Shown: positions 9,841 through 19,183 of the stretch, in pieces | Layout of the letters: each line of letters opens with the position of its first letter | How positions within the stretch are numbered: position 1 is the stretch's first letter | DNA from: Salinimicrobium sp035607535 | Lineage (GTDB): Bacteria > Bacteroidota > Bacteroidia > Flavobacteriales > Flavobacteriaceae | Reading direction: 5' to 3' | DNA length: 64,000 nucleotides | NCBI RefSeq assembly: GCF_035607535.1 | Contig: NZ_JAYDZX010000003.1 | Coordinates: forward strand, 297,106-361,105 | Notes under the pieces: generated by a model | The model's input: the letters and a program-made list of their open reading frames with translations, nothing else | Told to the model about the DNA's origin: nothing | Databases searched by the model: none | Translations under genes and position numbers: made by a program

Positions 9841-11556
9841 ATGAAAAAAATAAAATATTTAATAGCTCTTTCAACGCTGCTAGTTGCGGTTGGTTGTGAA
9901 GACTACCTGGAGACCGACAATCTCTACGGAAAAAGTTTGGAAACTTATTACAATACTCCAACTGATATAGAGGAGGCTATGGCCGGCGTCTACAATGCCA
10001 TTTACGTTGTGACTCCGGAGGGTAGTGAACCAATTGCCGCAAACCTTATGTCTGATATGATGTTAGGTGGTGGTGGACCAGATGATGCATCTGCTAAAAG
10101 GGTCGATAATTTTATAGACCCTGCAGAAGACACTTATCGTAGTATGTGGGTTCAGTCCTACAATGGTATTGCAAGGACCAATGCTATTATTGAAAAAACA
10201 GCAAGTGCTGATTTTTCTTCATACTTTCCTAGTGCCGAAGAAGCTCAGCAATTTAAAGCTCAGGCCATTGGAGAAGCTCATTTTATGAGAGCATTTTTCT
10301 ACTTTAGATTGGCAAAATTCTTTGGCGGGGTTCCTTTAATTACTGCAGTTGACGATCCTAAGGATGTGCCCAGAGCCTCTTATTCAGAGACATTTGCGCA
10401 AATTGCCACAGATTTAAAGATGGCCATTGAGACCTTGCCATCCACGCCGTTCCCTACTATTCCAACGGCCACTTATGGGCACGCCAATAAATGGGTAGCA
10501 GAAGCTTATATGGGTCGCGTGTATTTGTTCTATACCGGATATATGACTAACATTAACGATACCCCTACTAATACATTGCCTTTGGTTGATGGCGGATCTT
10601 TAGGTGCCTCTGAGGTTGCTGCTTATTTAGAAGATGTTATCAATAACAGTGGATATGCTTTAGCTTCAGATTTTAGAAATCTATGGCCATATTCCTATGT
10701 GAATATAGCTGCAGGAAATGATGAGATTTTACCGTGGGCTGCAGAAGAAGGTTTGTCCTGGGTGGGCCAGGATGGAGCTAATCCAACTTTTGGTACCGGA
10801 AACTATGAATCCATGTTTGTACAAAGGTTTTCCTTTGGAGACTGGGGATGGAATAATGGAAATATTTATACAAACAGGTTATCTCTATTTGGTTCTATAC
10901 GCGGTAACTCTTTAGTGCCTTTTGGAGAAGGATGGGGCTGGATGACAGTAAATCCAAGATTATGGGCTGAATGGGATGATGAGGATCCAAGAAAATTAGG
11001 ATCCATTCTTCAAGTAGGGGAGCCAAGCCAGGGAACTGGAAACTGGTCTCTACCAAATAATCAGGATCATTTCACCGGATTCTATAATAAGAAATATACT
11101 GCGCTACAGTACCCTAACGAGGCAGGAACTGTACAGGGTATGTTTGTACAATTATATGGCTGGGGTAACGCAGATATGCAATTAATGCATGCACAGGATT
11201 TCATTTTCATGCGTTATGCCGACGTTCTATTGATGCACTCTGAAATTACGGGTACTGCAGAAGGACTGAACGCTGTTCGTGCCAGAGCTGGATTGGATCC
11301 TGTTGGTTATTCCTTAGAGGCTTTAAAACAGGAGCGTTTGCATGAGTTTGCTTTTGAAGGCCTTCGCTGGTTTGATTTAGTTCGTTGGGGAGATGTTGAG
11401 TCAGCATTTAATTATACCCTCAATGTGAGTAATTCCGGAGCTGCTGCTACTTACCAGGTAAACTATAGACCGGAAACTAAAGGTTTGGTTCCAATACCAG
11501 AATCTGAAATTAGATTATCTAATGGTGTTTATGAGCAAAACCCTGGATGGGAATAA
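9841..11556 (+). CDS. susD: SusD-like surface glycan-binding lipoprotein
   Basis: 571 residues. Extracellular lid and binding partner of SusC. The lipobox is LLVAVGC with Cys19, followed by acidic residues (CEDYLETD), consistent with the lipoprotein export signal that sends Bacteroidota lipoproteins to the cell surface. The RagB/SusD fold is seen in the helical TPR-like N-terminal half (EAMAGVYNAIY, FMRAFFYFRLAKFFGGVPL) and in the C-terminal motif RLHEFAFEGLRWFDLVRWG, ending NPGWE. Trp-rich stretches around residues 300-370 could form the glycan platform. It sits directly between susC and a second surface lipoprotein, in one operon. Confidence 0.95.
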   Translation: MKKIKYLIALSTLLVAVGCEDYLETDNLYGKSLETYYNTPTDIEEAMAGVYNAIYVVTPEGSEPIAANLMSDMMLGGGGPDDASAKRVDNFIDPAEDTYRSMWVQSYNGIARTNAIIEKTASADFSSYFPSAEEAQQFKAQAIGEAHFMRAFFYFRLAKFFGGVPLITAVDDPKDVPRASYSETFAQIATDLKMAIETLPSTPFPTIPTATYGHANKWVAEAYMGRVYLFYTGYMTNINDTPTNTLPLVDGGSLGASEVAAYLEDVINNSGYALASDFRNLWPYSYVNIAAGNDEILPWAAEEGLSWVGQDGANPTFGTGNYESMFVQRFSFGDWGWNNGNIYTNRLSLFGSIRGNSLVPFGEGWGWMTVNPRLWAEWDDEDPRKLGSILQVGEPSQGTGNWSLPNNQDHFTGFYNKKYTALQYPNEAGTVQGMFVQLYGWGNADMQLMHAQDFIFMRYADVLLMHSEITGTAEGLNAVRARAGLDPVGYSLEALKQERLHEFAFEGLRWFDLVRWGDVESAFNYTLNVSNSGAAATYQVNYRPETKGLVPIPESEIRLSNGVYEQNPGWE

Positions 11557-11581
11557 ATTATAAATCTTAAAATCGAGAGAG

Positions 11582-12907
11582 ATGAAACTTAATAAATTAG
11601 GAACTCTGCTTATTGCTTCTGTAGTCATGCTTTTCGCGGGCTGTGAACCGGAAGTAGATGAGATGCATTTAGAGAACAGCACAGATGTTGAAGGTGTAGA
11701 ATTAATAGCTACCCAGAGTACTCCAGGGGGTAACATGATTACCTTAAATATGGACACTCCCGGTGTCACGGGTTATTGGGATTATAATCTTGGTAAGGCC
11801 CTTACCAACAAGACAACTTTTGTTTATCCTATACCGGGAACTGCTACTTTTACCTTTGTAGGAACTCTGGGTGGTGAATTCTTCACAAAGACAATTGATG
11901 TGGAAGTAGAGCAGCTGGATCATGCTTTAGATCAGGATTGGTATGATCTTGTAGGGGAAAACACAGCAGAAGGTAAGACCTGGGTCTTTGCTGGTGGTCC
12001 TGCCCCAGATGGTCAACAGTGGTGGTTCATGTCTCCTCCCGGAGATAAAGCTGGTGCCTGGACTATCTGGTGGAATGCTGCCGGAGACTGTTGTCCGCCG
12101 GTTGATGCTTCAGGAAAGATGAAATTTGATCTTGACGGTGCAGCTAATTATACCTACTATGCCGATGAAAATGCTGATGGACAACTTAGCAGTTTTGTTC
12201 TTGATGTGGCCAACCAGAAACTAATTATTAATGATGGAAATATTCTTGGAGCTGAAGCCCCTTGGGGAAATCCTGCCGGAGTTTATGAAATAGTTTCTTT
12301 GACTGAAGACCAAATGGTTTTATATGTGCCAGGAAATGCAGGTGGTACAGGCTGGACCTGGGTATTTGTGCCTGAAGGATCTAAAGAAACAGGTGATGGA
12401 GATTCAGCTGGAACACTAAGTCTTCCTTTAAGTTTTGATGGAAACGACGATTATGTTAGCGCCGCTTCCGGAGTTGATTTTAATGTGGTAACTAACCCTC
12501 AACAATCTGGTATTAATCCTACTGCAACCATGGTTGGTGAAGTTATCACTCCCGGAGGTCAATATGATGCATTAACCATTTCATTGGCTGATGCTATAGA
12601 TTTTTCAGGCTCTAACAAGACTATTACCATGAAAGTTTATTCTGAAACTGCATACCCGGTGTTATTTAAATTAGAAACCGGTGTAAATGGAGAAAGAGCT
12701 AATGAGGTTGAAGTGAACCATGGTGGTACAGGATGGGAAGAATTAACTTTTGACTTTAATAATGCAAGAAAAAGTTATATCGATGGTAATCAGGGAGCCG
12801 GAGAGGCATTTGTTCCAACAGGACAATATGATAAATTCTCCATCTTCCTTGATTTTGGTGGAACTACCGCTGGTACCTTCTACATAGATGATATCGAACA
12901 GAATTAG
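11582..12907 (+). CDS. Surface glycan-binding lipoprotein (SusE/F position), carbohydrate-binding-like domains
   Basis: 441 residues. Lipobox MLFAGC with acidic residues following (CEPEVDE), so probably surface exposed. Three parts are visible: an N-terminal PKD/Ig-like strand region (about 25-110), a Trp-rich middle domain (about 115-270, QQWWFMSPPGDKAGAWTIWW) and a C-terminal beta-sandwich (about 280-441) resembling carbohydrate-binding modules and ending with a conserved YIDDI strand. There are no catalytic motifs. Its place directly after susD (25 bases) and its composition suggest a surface glycan-binding protein that presents laminarin to SusC/D. The family is variable in sequence, so binding is an inference. 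A hairpin terminator lies about 200 bases downstream. Confidence 0.8.
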   Translation: MKLNKLGTLLIASVVMLFAGCEPEVDEMHLENSTDVEGVELIATQSTPGGNMITLNMDTPGVTGYWDYNLGKALTNKTTFVYPIPGTATFTFVGTLGGEFFTKTIDVEVEQLDHALDQDWYDLVGENTAEGKTWVFAGGPAPDGQQWWFMSPPGDKAGAWTIWWNAAGDCCPPVDASGKMKFDLDGAANYTYYADENADGQLSSFVLDVANQKLIINDGNILGAEAPWGNPAGVYEIVSLTEDQMVLYVPGNAGGTGWTWVFVPEGSKETGDGDSAGTLSLPLSFDGNDDYVSAASGVDFNVVTNPQQSGINPTATMVGEVITPGGQYDALTISLADAIDFSGSNKTITMKVYSETAYPVLFKLETGVNGERANEVEVNHGGTGWEELTFDFNNARKSYIDGNQGAGEAFVPTGQYDKFSIFLDFGGTTAGTFYIDDIEQN

Positions 12908-13105
12908 AGAGAAAACTCTGTTCAATATTAGAAATTTTTAAGTTTTGATCAATCAAATTCCTGGTAGTTAGCTGCCAGGAAGATGATTTTTACCAGGAAT
13001 AAGGAGTTTAAAAGTTAGCAGTTCAAAATTCAAATAAGAAATTCTTTCAAAATAAGCTGCTGCCTGTTTAGTCACTGTCCTTTTTCATATGGAATTGGAT
13101 AAGAT

Positions 13106-13134
13106 AAAAAGAGGGCAAATTGCCCTCTTTTTTT
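13106..13134 (+). terminator. Intrinsic terminator or attenuator inside the PUL
   Basis: GAGGGC and GCCCTC pair across a five-base AAATT loop, extended by A-T pairs, and are followed by seven T. It lies 29 bases before the GH16 start codon, so it would end or reduce transcription from the susC-susD-lipoprotein unit before the enzyme genes. Confidence 0.75.
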
Positions 13135-13162
13135 AAACAGCTCTTCAAATAATAAGGAGATC

Positions 13163-14263
13163 ATGAAAAAATTATTTAGTCCCAATACTTTGGTATTGCT
13201 GGGCCTGGGATTGTTCGTCCTGTTGTCTTGTGAAGCCAGTTCAGATGAAATTGTTGAAACAGAAGACATTATCCCATCAAACCTTTCACTGGAGGTTTCT
13301 ATAGTCGGTGCCGATGAACAACATCCGTATGGAGATGGAACCGGGGTTATAAAATGTACTGCCAGCGCAGCTAACGCGGTAAGGTATGAATTTCATTTTG
13401 GTAATGGTGAAACTGTAACGAACACTACAGGTGCCACTGAATTTACCTACACAAAAAAAGATCTCAATTCATATTCGGTGTCAGTCTATGCTTATTCTTC
13501 AACTAATGATTATGTGAGTACCACTAAAAAGATCCAGGTGCTTGTTGAACGGCCACCTTTCAATGACCTCGTTTTTTCTGATGAATTTGATACAGACGGT
13601 AGTCCGGATAATTCCAAGTGGGACTACGATCTTGGTACAGGAAGTAATGGTTGGGGAAATGGAGAAAAACAATATTACACCGATCGTCTGGAAAATGTAA
13701 AGGTAGAAGATGGGCTTCTCAAAATAACAGCAAAGAAGGAGAATTATGGTAACTCAGCTTATACGTCAGCCCGAATTTTGACTGAAGGAAAATTTGATTT
13801 TACCTACGGTAGAGTGGAAGTAAAAGCAAAATTACCTTATGGTGAAGGTACCTGGCCGGCCATTTGGATGTTAGGATCAAACATTAGAACGGTGGGTTGG
13901 CCAAACTGTGGGGAGATAGACATTATGGAACATTGGGGACACAACCAGGGAATTGTGCAAAGTGCTTTGCATACGCCCTCGAGCTACGGTGACACAACGA
14001 ATCATGGGGCACAACAAATTGAAGATGTATCAACGGCGTTTCACGTATATGAAGTTGAATGGGATAGTCAGGAAATTATTTTTTCGGTTGATGGTGAAGT
14101 CCACTACACTTATAGTCCGGCGAATAAAAACAGTGAAACCTGGCCTTTCAATTCAGATCATTTTCTAATTCTAAATGTTGCCATGGGTGGAAGTTGGTTC
14201 TCAATAGATCCTAATTTCGAGTCATCAACTATGGAGGTGGATTATGTAAGAGTTTATCAATAA
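13163..14263 (+). CDS. GH16 laminarinase, surface lipoprotein with PKD-like domain
   Basis: 366 residues. Endo-beta-1,3-glucanase expected to cut laminarin outside the cell. The lipobox is LLSC, followed by CEASSDE, an acidic surface-export pattern. A PKD/Ig-like domain (about 45-130, VRYEFHFGNGE) precedes the GH16 catalytic domain (about 135-366). The active site GEIDIMEH has nucleophile E251, D253 and acid/base E256; the extra Met between D and the second E is the laminarinase-type (bulged) form. WPAIWMLG and a C-terminal VDYVRVYQ are typical. The start has a good ribosome site (AAGGAG). It lies just after a terminator-like hairpin and 219 bases before a GH3 gene. Confidence 0.93.
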   Translation: MKKLFSPNTLVLLGLGLFVLLSCEASSDEIVETEDIIPSNLSLEVSIVGADEQHPYGDGTGVIKCTASAANAVRYEFHFGNGETVTNTTGATEFTYTKKDLNSYSVSVYAYSSTNDYVSTTKKIQVLVERPPFNDLVFSDEFDTDGSPDNSKWDYDLGTGSNGWGNGEKQYYTDRLENVKVEDGLLKITAKKENYGNSAYTSARILTEGKFDFTYGRVEVKAKLPYGEGTWPAIWMLGSNIRTVGWPNCGEIDIMEHWGHNQGIVQSALHTPSSYGDTTNHGAQQIEDVSTAFHVYEVEWDSQEIIFSVDGEVHYTYSPANKNSETWPFNSDHFLILNVAMGGSWFSIDPNFESSTMEVDYVRVYQ

Positions 14264-14482
14264 ATCTTTGTGTTGAAAGAAACCTATAAAAATTAATTGG
14301 ATGAATTTCCAGCTTTAAAATATCTGACAGTGCAGGTGAATAGACAGAGGTACCTATAAAGAACATTAGCCTCCAAAAAGAACAAAATCGATCTAAATTT
14401 TTGGTAGTCGATTGGCTTCAAGCATGAACAGATTAACATAAGCCGGCAAGAATAGTTTTTAATATTTCTGAATGAATAACAA

Positions 14483-16810
14483 ATGAAAATCGCGCAAATT
14501 TTTCTGGGAATAGGTATTTTGATAACCACCGGCTGTGGTGTCAAGGCCCAGGACAGGACAAGTACACCAACAAAAGCCGAAATTGAGAGCAGAGTTGATG
14601 AGCTTCTGTCTAAGATGAGCCTTGAGGAAAAAGTAGGGCAGATGACCCAGGTAACCCTTGATGTTATTGGAAAAGGTGAAAATCGCTACGCCAGTGACTA
14701 TCCATTTGCGCTCGACAGGGATAAGGTTAAAACAGCGGTCTCAGATTACCACGTGGGCTCTTTCCTAAACACAGCCAACAACAGGGCTTTATCACCAGAG
14801 CAATGGTATGGGATCATAAATGAGATCCAGGAGATCAACAAAGCCGAGACCAAACTGGGAATTCCAATAATTTACGGCGTAGATATGATCCATGGCGCTA
14901 CTTATACTGCTGGCGCTACTATGTTTCCGCAGCAAATAGGGCAGGCAGCCAGTCGTAATCCGGAACTTGTTCAGCGAGGAGCAGAGATCACGGCTTACGA
15001 AACCCGGGCCAGCGGCATTCCGTGGAACTTCTCTCCTGTTTTAGACCTGGGAATGGATCCGCGGTTCTCAAGGATGTGGGAATCTTTTGGGGAAGATCCT
15101 TACTTAGCCTCTGTCTTAGGGGTAGCTATGATAGATGGCTACGAAGGCAAGAACAACAACATTGGACATCCCGAACATATCGCTTCTACCCTGAAGCACT
15201 TTTTGGGCTATCACGCTGTAACTTCTGGAAAGGATAGAACTCCATCTTACATTCCACAGGATGCTCTTCGGGAATATCATCTGCCGCCGTTTAAGGCTGC
15301 AGTAGAGGCTGGAGCGCACACGATCATGGTGAATTCAGGAATTATCAATGGAGTTCCTGTTCATGCCAATTATGACCTGCTTACCTCTCTTCTAAAAGAG
15401 GAACTTGGCTTTGAAGGATTGGTGGTGACCGACTGGGCCGATATTGAAAACCTGCACCGTCGCGACCGGGTAGCCGAAACAGATCGTGAGGCTATTAAAA
15501 TGGCTATTAATGCCGGAATAGACATGTCAATGGTGCCTTACCAGTATGAGGTATTCTTTGATAACCTGGTCGATCTTGTAAAAACTGGCGAGGTCAAGGA
15601 ATCCAGGATTGATGATGCGGTAAGAAGGATCCTTAAAGTGAAGTTTGCGCTTAATCTTTTTGAAACTCCTGTAACTCATTACAGTAATTATCCAAAGTTC
15701 GGGAGTGAGGAATTTGAAAAGGCATCCTACGATATGGCTGCCGAATCTATAACCCTGCTTAAGAACGAAGACAACATCCTTCCGCTTGAGAAGAATGTGA
15801 AGGTACTCGTTACCGGTCCAAACGCGAATTCCATGCGTACTCTCAATGGAGCCTGGACCTATTCCTGGCAAGGGGAGAAGACTCCCGAATTTGCCGAGTC
15901 GTACAACACTATTCTGGAAGCAATTCAGTATGAAATAGGAGCCGAAAATGTCATTTTTGAACCCGGAGTTTCTTACGTCGAAGGCGGTAAATATTATGAG
16001 GATGAAAAAGTGAATTTTGAGCAGGCAATTTCCGCAGCTAAGAACGTTGACTATGTCATCCTTGCTGTAGGTGAAAATACTTATACTGAAAAGCCGGGGG
16101 ATCTCAACGATCTCTACCTGTCTGACCATCAAACGGAATTAGCCAAAGCACTAGCAAAGACCGGTACCCCCGTGATTCTTGTCTTAAATGAAGGGCGCCC
16201 CCGGATTATCAGTAAATTCGAACGAGAAATGCCAGCCATCGTGCAAACCTACCTCCCCGGAAATTTTGGTGGTGATGCGCTTGCCGATATTTTATTTGGA
16301 GATGTGAACCCTTCCGGAAAGCTGCCGTATAATTATCCGCGGTATCCAAACGCACTGATCCCTTACATTCACAAGCCTTCTGAAGAACAGGCAAAAGCTG
16401 AAGGAGTTTACAATTATGAAGCCGATTACAATCCGCAGTTCTCTTTCGGGGATGGCTTGAGCTATACCACCTTTGAATATTCAGATCTAAAGCTGGATAA
16501 AGAAAAAATTAGCACCACCGGAAGTGTTACAGTAGAAGTGAAAGTGACCAATACCGGTAAAAGAGCAGGAAAAGAAGTCGTGGAATTATATACGTCTGAC
16601 CTTTATGCCAGCCAAAGTACACCAGATGTAAAGAGATTGAGAAGATTTGAAAAAATATCTCTGGAACCGGGAGAAACAAAAGCCGTAACCTTTACCCTAA
16701 ATGCAAAAGATCTTGCCTACTTCACTCCAAAAGGAGAATCCCTTGTGGAACCGGGAGATTTTGAGCTAATGGTGGACGAACTAAAAACCGACCTGGAGGT
16801 GACGAAATAA
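14483..16810 (+). CDS. GH3 beta-glucosidase, lipoprotein
   Basis: 775 residues. Exo-acting beta-glucosidase that releases glucose from short laminarin chains. The lipobox is ITTGC with Cys18, but no acidic residues follow (CGVKAQ), so it may face the periplasm rather than the outside. The GH3 N-domain carries FGEDP, KHFLGY and LVVTDWAD with nucleophile D317. The alpha/beta sandwich (about 415-620) and a C-terminal Fn3-like domain (VTNTGKRAGKEVVELYTSD) follow. This is the usual length for three-domain GH3 enzymes. It is followed after 37 bases by a second GH3 of different sequence, suggesting different chain-length or linkage preferences (beta-1,3 and beta-1,6). Exact specificity cannot be read. 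Confidence 0.92.
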   Translation: MKIAQIFLGIGILITTGCGVKAQDRTSTPTKAEIESRVDELLSKMSLEEKVGQMTQVTLDVIGKGENRYASDYPFALDRDKVKTAVSDYHVGSFLNTANNRALSPEQWYGIINEIQEINKAETKLGIPIIYGVDMIHGATYTAGATMFPQQIGQAASRNPELVQRGAEITAYETRASGIPWNFSPVLDLGMDPRFSRMWESFGEDPYLASVLGVAMIDGYEGKNNNIGHPEHIASTLKHFLGYHAVTSGKDRTPSYIPQDALREYHLPPFKAAVEAGAHTIMVNSGIINGVPVHANYDLLTSLLKEELGFEGLVVTDWADIENLHRRDRVAETDREAIKMAINAGIDMSMVPYQYEVFFDNLVDLVKTGEVKESRIDDAVRRILKVKFALNLFETPVTHYSNYPKFGSEEFEKASYDMAAESITLLKNEDNILPLEKNVKVLVTGPNANSMRTLNGAWTYSWQGEKTPEFAESYNTILEAIQYEIGAENVIFEPGVSYVEGGKYYEDEKVNFEQAISAAKNVDYVILAVGENTYTEKPGDLNDLYLSDHQTELAKALAKTGTPVILVLNEGRPRIISKFEREMPAIVQTYLPGNFGGDALADILFGDVNPSGKLPYNYPRYPNALIPYIHKPSEEQAKAEGVYNYEADYNPQFSFGDGLSYTTFEYSDLKLDKEKISTTGSVTVEVKVTNTGKRAGKEVVELYTSDLYASQSTPDVKRLRRFEKISLEPGETKAVTFTLNAKDLAYFTPKGESLVEPGDFELMVDELKTDLEVTK
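15947..15962. repeat. Dispersed palindrome AAAATGTCATTTTTGA
   Basis: Full-length copy inside the first GH3 gene, read as ENVIFE. Confidence 0.7.
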
Positions 16811-16847
16811 AATTATATATCAATCCCTATTACCAAATATACAAGAA

Positions 16848-19121
16848 ATGAAAAAGCGAATATTATTCCTGGCCTGTCTTTTCCCGGCTCTCACAGCTAC
16901 GGCACAGGATGCTGAAATCAAAAGTTCAGTAAAAAATGTAGAAGCAAAAGTCGATTCTGTACTTTCCCTTATGACCCTCGAAGAAAAAGTAGGGCAAATG
17001 GTGCAGTACAGCGGGACTTGGGACCTTACCGGTCCGGCAACCGGAGATCAAAACCAATATCGCAAGGAACAGCTCAAAAAAGGACTTGTAGGTTCCATGT
17101 TGAATGTCCTTTCGGTTGATGCCACACGGGAAGCACAAAAACTTGTCATGGAGAATTCGAGGATCAAGATCCCACTTATGTTTGGATATGACGTGATCCA
17201 CGGGTATAAGACCATGTTCCCGGTACCGCTCGGGGAAACCGCCAGCTGGGATCTGGAGGCTATGGAGGAAACAGCACGAATTTCGGCTCTTGAAGCAGCA
17301 GCAGATGGGGTGAACTGGACCTTTGCACCAATGATAGATATTTCCAGGGATGCAAGGTGGGGCCGTATTATGGAAGGAGCAGGAGAGGACCCATTTCTCA
17401 CCTCCCGCGTTGCTGAAGCAAAAGTTAGAGGATATCAAGGTGACGATCTTTCTAATCCTGCATCTATTGCAGCAACAGCCAAGCACTTTGCAGGTTACGG
17501 TTTTGCTGAAGCCGGCCGTGATTACAACACTGTTCATGTGGGAGAAAATGAGCTGCACAACACCATTCTTCCTCCCTTTAAAGCCGCTGCCAATGCAGGG
17601 GTAGCAACCTTTATGAATTCCTTCAATGATCTTGACGGTACTCCCGCTACAGGTCACAGGATTCTGCAAAGAGAGATCCTTAAAGGTAACTGGGACTGGG
17701 ATGGTTTTATAGTTTCAGACTGGGCTTCAATAGCCGAAATGAGAGATCACGGCTTTGCTGAAGATCTTACGCATGCCGCCGAAATTGCTGTAAAAGCCGG
17801 AAGCGATATGGATATGGAAGGTGGCGCCTACGAAACTGGGCTCGTCGAACTTGTTGAAGAAGGCAAAGTAGATGAAGAATTGATCAATGAGGCAGTTAGA
17901 AGGATCTTAAGAGTGAAATTTAAACTGGGTCTTTTTGAGAATCCCTACCGATATTCAGATCCACAAGCCATGGCTCGAATTGATCGGGCTGCTCACAGAG
18001 CGGTTGCCAGGGATGTGGCTAAAAAATCCATCGTTCTTTTAAAGAATGAAAAGAATCTTTTACCGCTTTCTTCTTCAGTTAGAAATATTGCTGTGATCGG
18101 TCCTCTGGCCGATGATAAGAATACTCCAATTGGAAACTGGCGCGCGCAAGGAGAAGCTAATTCCGCTGTCTCTATTTTAGAAGGTGTGAAAAATGCCGTT
18201 GGGAAAGATGTAAAGGTAACTTATGCTAAAGGAGCCGATCTTGGGGTAGGGGAACGCAGCTTCCTTAAACCGCTTAAGATCAATACCACAGATAGATCTG
18301 GTTTTAAAGCGGCTGTGGATGCTGCGAAGAAGGCCGATCTTGTGATCCTTGCTCTGGGAGAGGATGCTTTCCAGAGTGGGGAAGGAAGAAGTCAGGTAAA
18401 CATTGGTCTGGCTGGAGTACAAAAGGATCTAATGAAAGAAGTATTTGCGGCTAACAAGAATGTTGTTTTGGTGCTTCAAAACGGAAGGCCGCTTGAGATA
18501 AGCTGGGCTTCTGAAAATATTCCTGCTATCCTTGTTGCATGGCAACTTGGTACAGAGAGTGGAAACGCTATTGCCGATGTGCTATTCGGAAAATATAATC
18601 CTTCCGGAAAACTTCCGGTGTCTTTCCCGAGAGCTGTTGGTCAGGAGCCGTTGTACTACAATCAGAAGATGACCGGCCGTCCTACCAATCCTACAGATGT
18701 GACTTATTCCGCTTATACAGATGAAGAGAAAACAGCTTTGTATCCGTTTGGTTATGGACTTAGCTATACGACCTTCAAGTTTGGTGACCTCAAGTTGTCT
18801 TCTAATGAAATGACGCAGCAGGGTTCAATTGAAGTAACCGTGCCTGTTACAAATACCGGAAATAAGGCAGGAAAAGAAGTGGTGCAGTTGTATCTCCGCG
18901 ACCTGGTTGCCAGCACCACAAGACCTGTCATAGAATTAAAGGGCTTCGAACTTGTGGAACTACAGCCCGGGGAGACTAAAGAAGTGACTTTTGAAATCAC
19001 TAATGAGTTGCTGGAATTCTACAACGCTGATAAAAAATGGACATCAGAACCGGGTGAATTCCAGGTGATGGTAGGTGGTAATTCAGTAGATCTGAAAAAA
19101 AATAGCTTTGAATTAAATTAA
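16848..19121 (+). CDS. GH3 beta-glucosidase, periplasmic (BglX-like)
   Basis: 757 residues. Periplasmic beta-glucosidase of the BglX type. Its N-terminus is an ordinary cleavable signal peptide (ends TATAQ) without a lipobox. GH3 motifs: GYDVIHGYKTMFPVPL, GAGEDPFL, AKHFAGYG and FIVSDWAS with nucleophile D291. The C-terminal Fn3-like domain has VTNTGNKAGKEVVQLYLRD. The two neighbouring GH3 proteins share these motifs but differ in export type and in substrate-loop regions, so they are not a recent tandem duplication. It is co-oriented and closely spaced with both neighbours. The expected product is glucose from laminaribiose or gentiobiose-type branches; linkage is inferred. Confidence 0.92.
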   Translation: MKKRILFLACLFPALTATAQDAEIKSSVKNVEAKVDSVLSLMTLEEKVGQMVQYSGTWDLTGPATGDQNQYRKEQLKKGLVGSMLNVLSVDATREAQKLVMENSRIKIPLMFGYDVIHGYKTMFPVPLGETASWDLEAMEETARISALEAAADGVNWTFAPMIDISRDARWGRIMEGAGEDPFLTSRVAEAKVRGYQGDDLSNPASIAATAKHFAGYGFAEAGRDYNTVHVGENELHNTILPPFKAAANAGVATFMNSFNDLDGTPATGHRILQREILKGNWDWDGFIVSDWASIAEMRDHGFAEDLTHAAEIAVKAGSDMDMEGGAYETGLVELVEEGKVDEELINEAVRRILRVKFKLGLFENPYRYSDPQAMARIDRAAHRAVARDVAKKSIVLLKNEKNLLPLSSSVRNIAVIGPLADDKNTPIGNWRAQGEANSAVSILEGVKNAVGKDVKVTYAKGADLGVGERSFLKPLKINTTDRSGFKAAVDAAKKADLVILALGEDAFQSGEGRSQVNIGLAGVQKDLMKEVFAANKNVVLVLQNGRPLEISWASENIPAILVAWQLGTESGNAIADVLFGKYNPSGKLPVSFPRAVGQEPLYYNQKMTGRPTNPTDVTYSAYTDEEKTALYPFGYGLSYTTFKFGDLKLSSNEMTQQGSIEVTVPVTNTGNKAGKEVVQLYLRDLVASTTRPVIELKGFELVELQPGETKEVTFEITNELLEFYNADKKWTSEPGEFQVMVGGNSVDLKKNSFELN

Positions 19122-19127
19122 AATAAA

Positions 19128-19158
19128 TGGATGTCACAAATGTCATTTTTGACATCCA
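19128..19158 (+). promoter_or_regulatory. Stable hairpin between GH3 and GH16, containing the dispersed palindrome
   Basis: TGGATGTCA (19128-19136) pairs perfectly with TGACATCCA (19150-19158) across a 13-base loop. No T-run follows, so it is not a standard terminator. It lies in the leader of the last enzyme gene and contains an AAATGTCATTTTTGA copy at 19138-19152. It could process or stabilise the mRNA. Confidence 0.5.
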
Positions 19159-19183
19159 GTTTGCTATAAAAGAACGCAAAAAC

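Noticed and set aside
15527..16132. 201-residue minus-strand frame opposite the first GH3 gene
   Set aside because: Shadow of the GH3 coding frame, no start signal or known motif.
16926..17669. 247-residue minus-strand frame opposite the second GH3 gene
   Set aside because: Lies wholly inside a well-supported GH3 gene, has no recognisable motif and has a cysteine-rich, unlikely composition.
16848..19121. Second GH3 as a recent tandem duplicate of the first
   Set aside because: The two share only family motifs; signal type and loop sequences differ clearly.
19127..19183. Longer start for the last GH16 gene
   Set aside because: The extra 19 residues come from a hairpin and would place the signal peptide internally.
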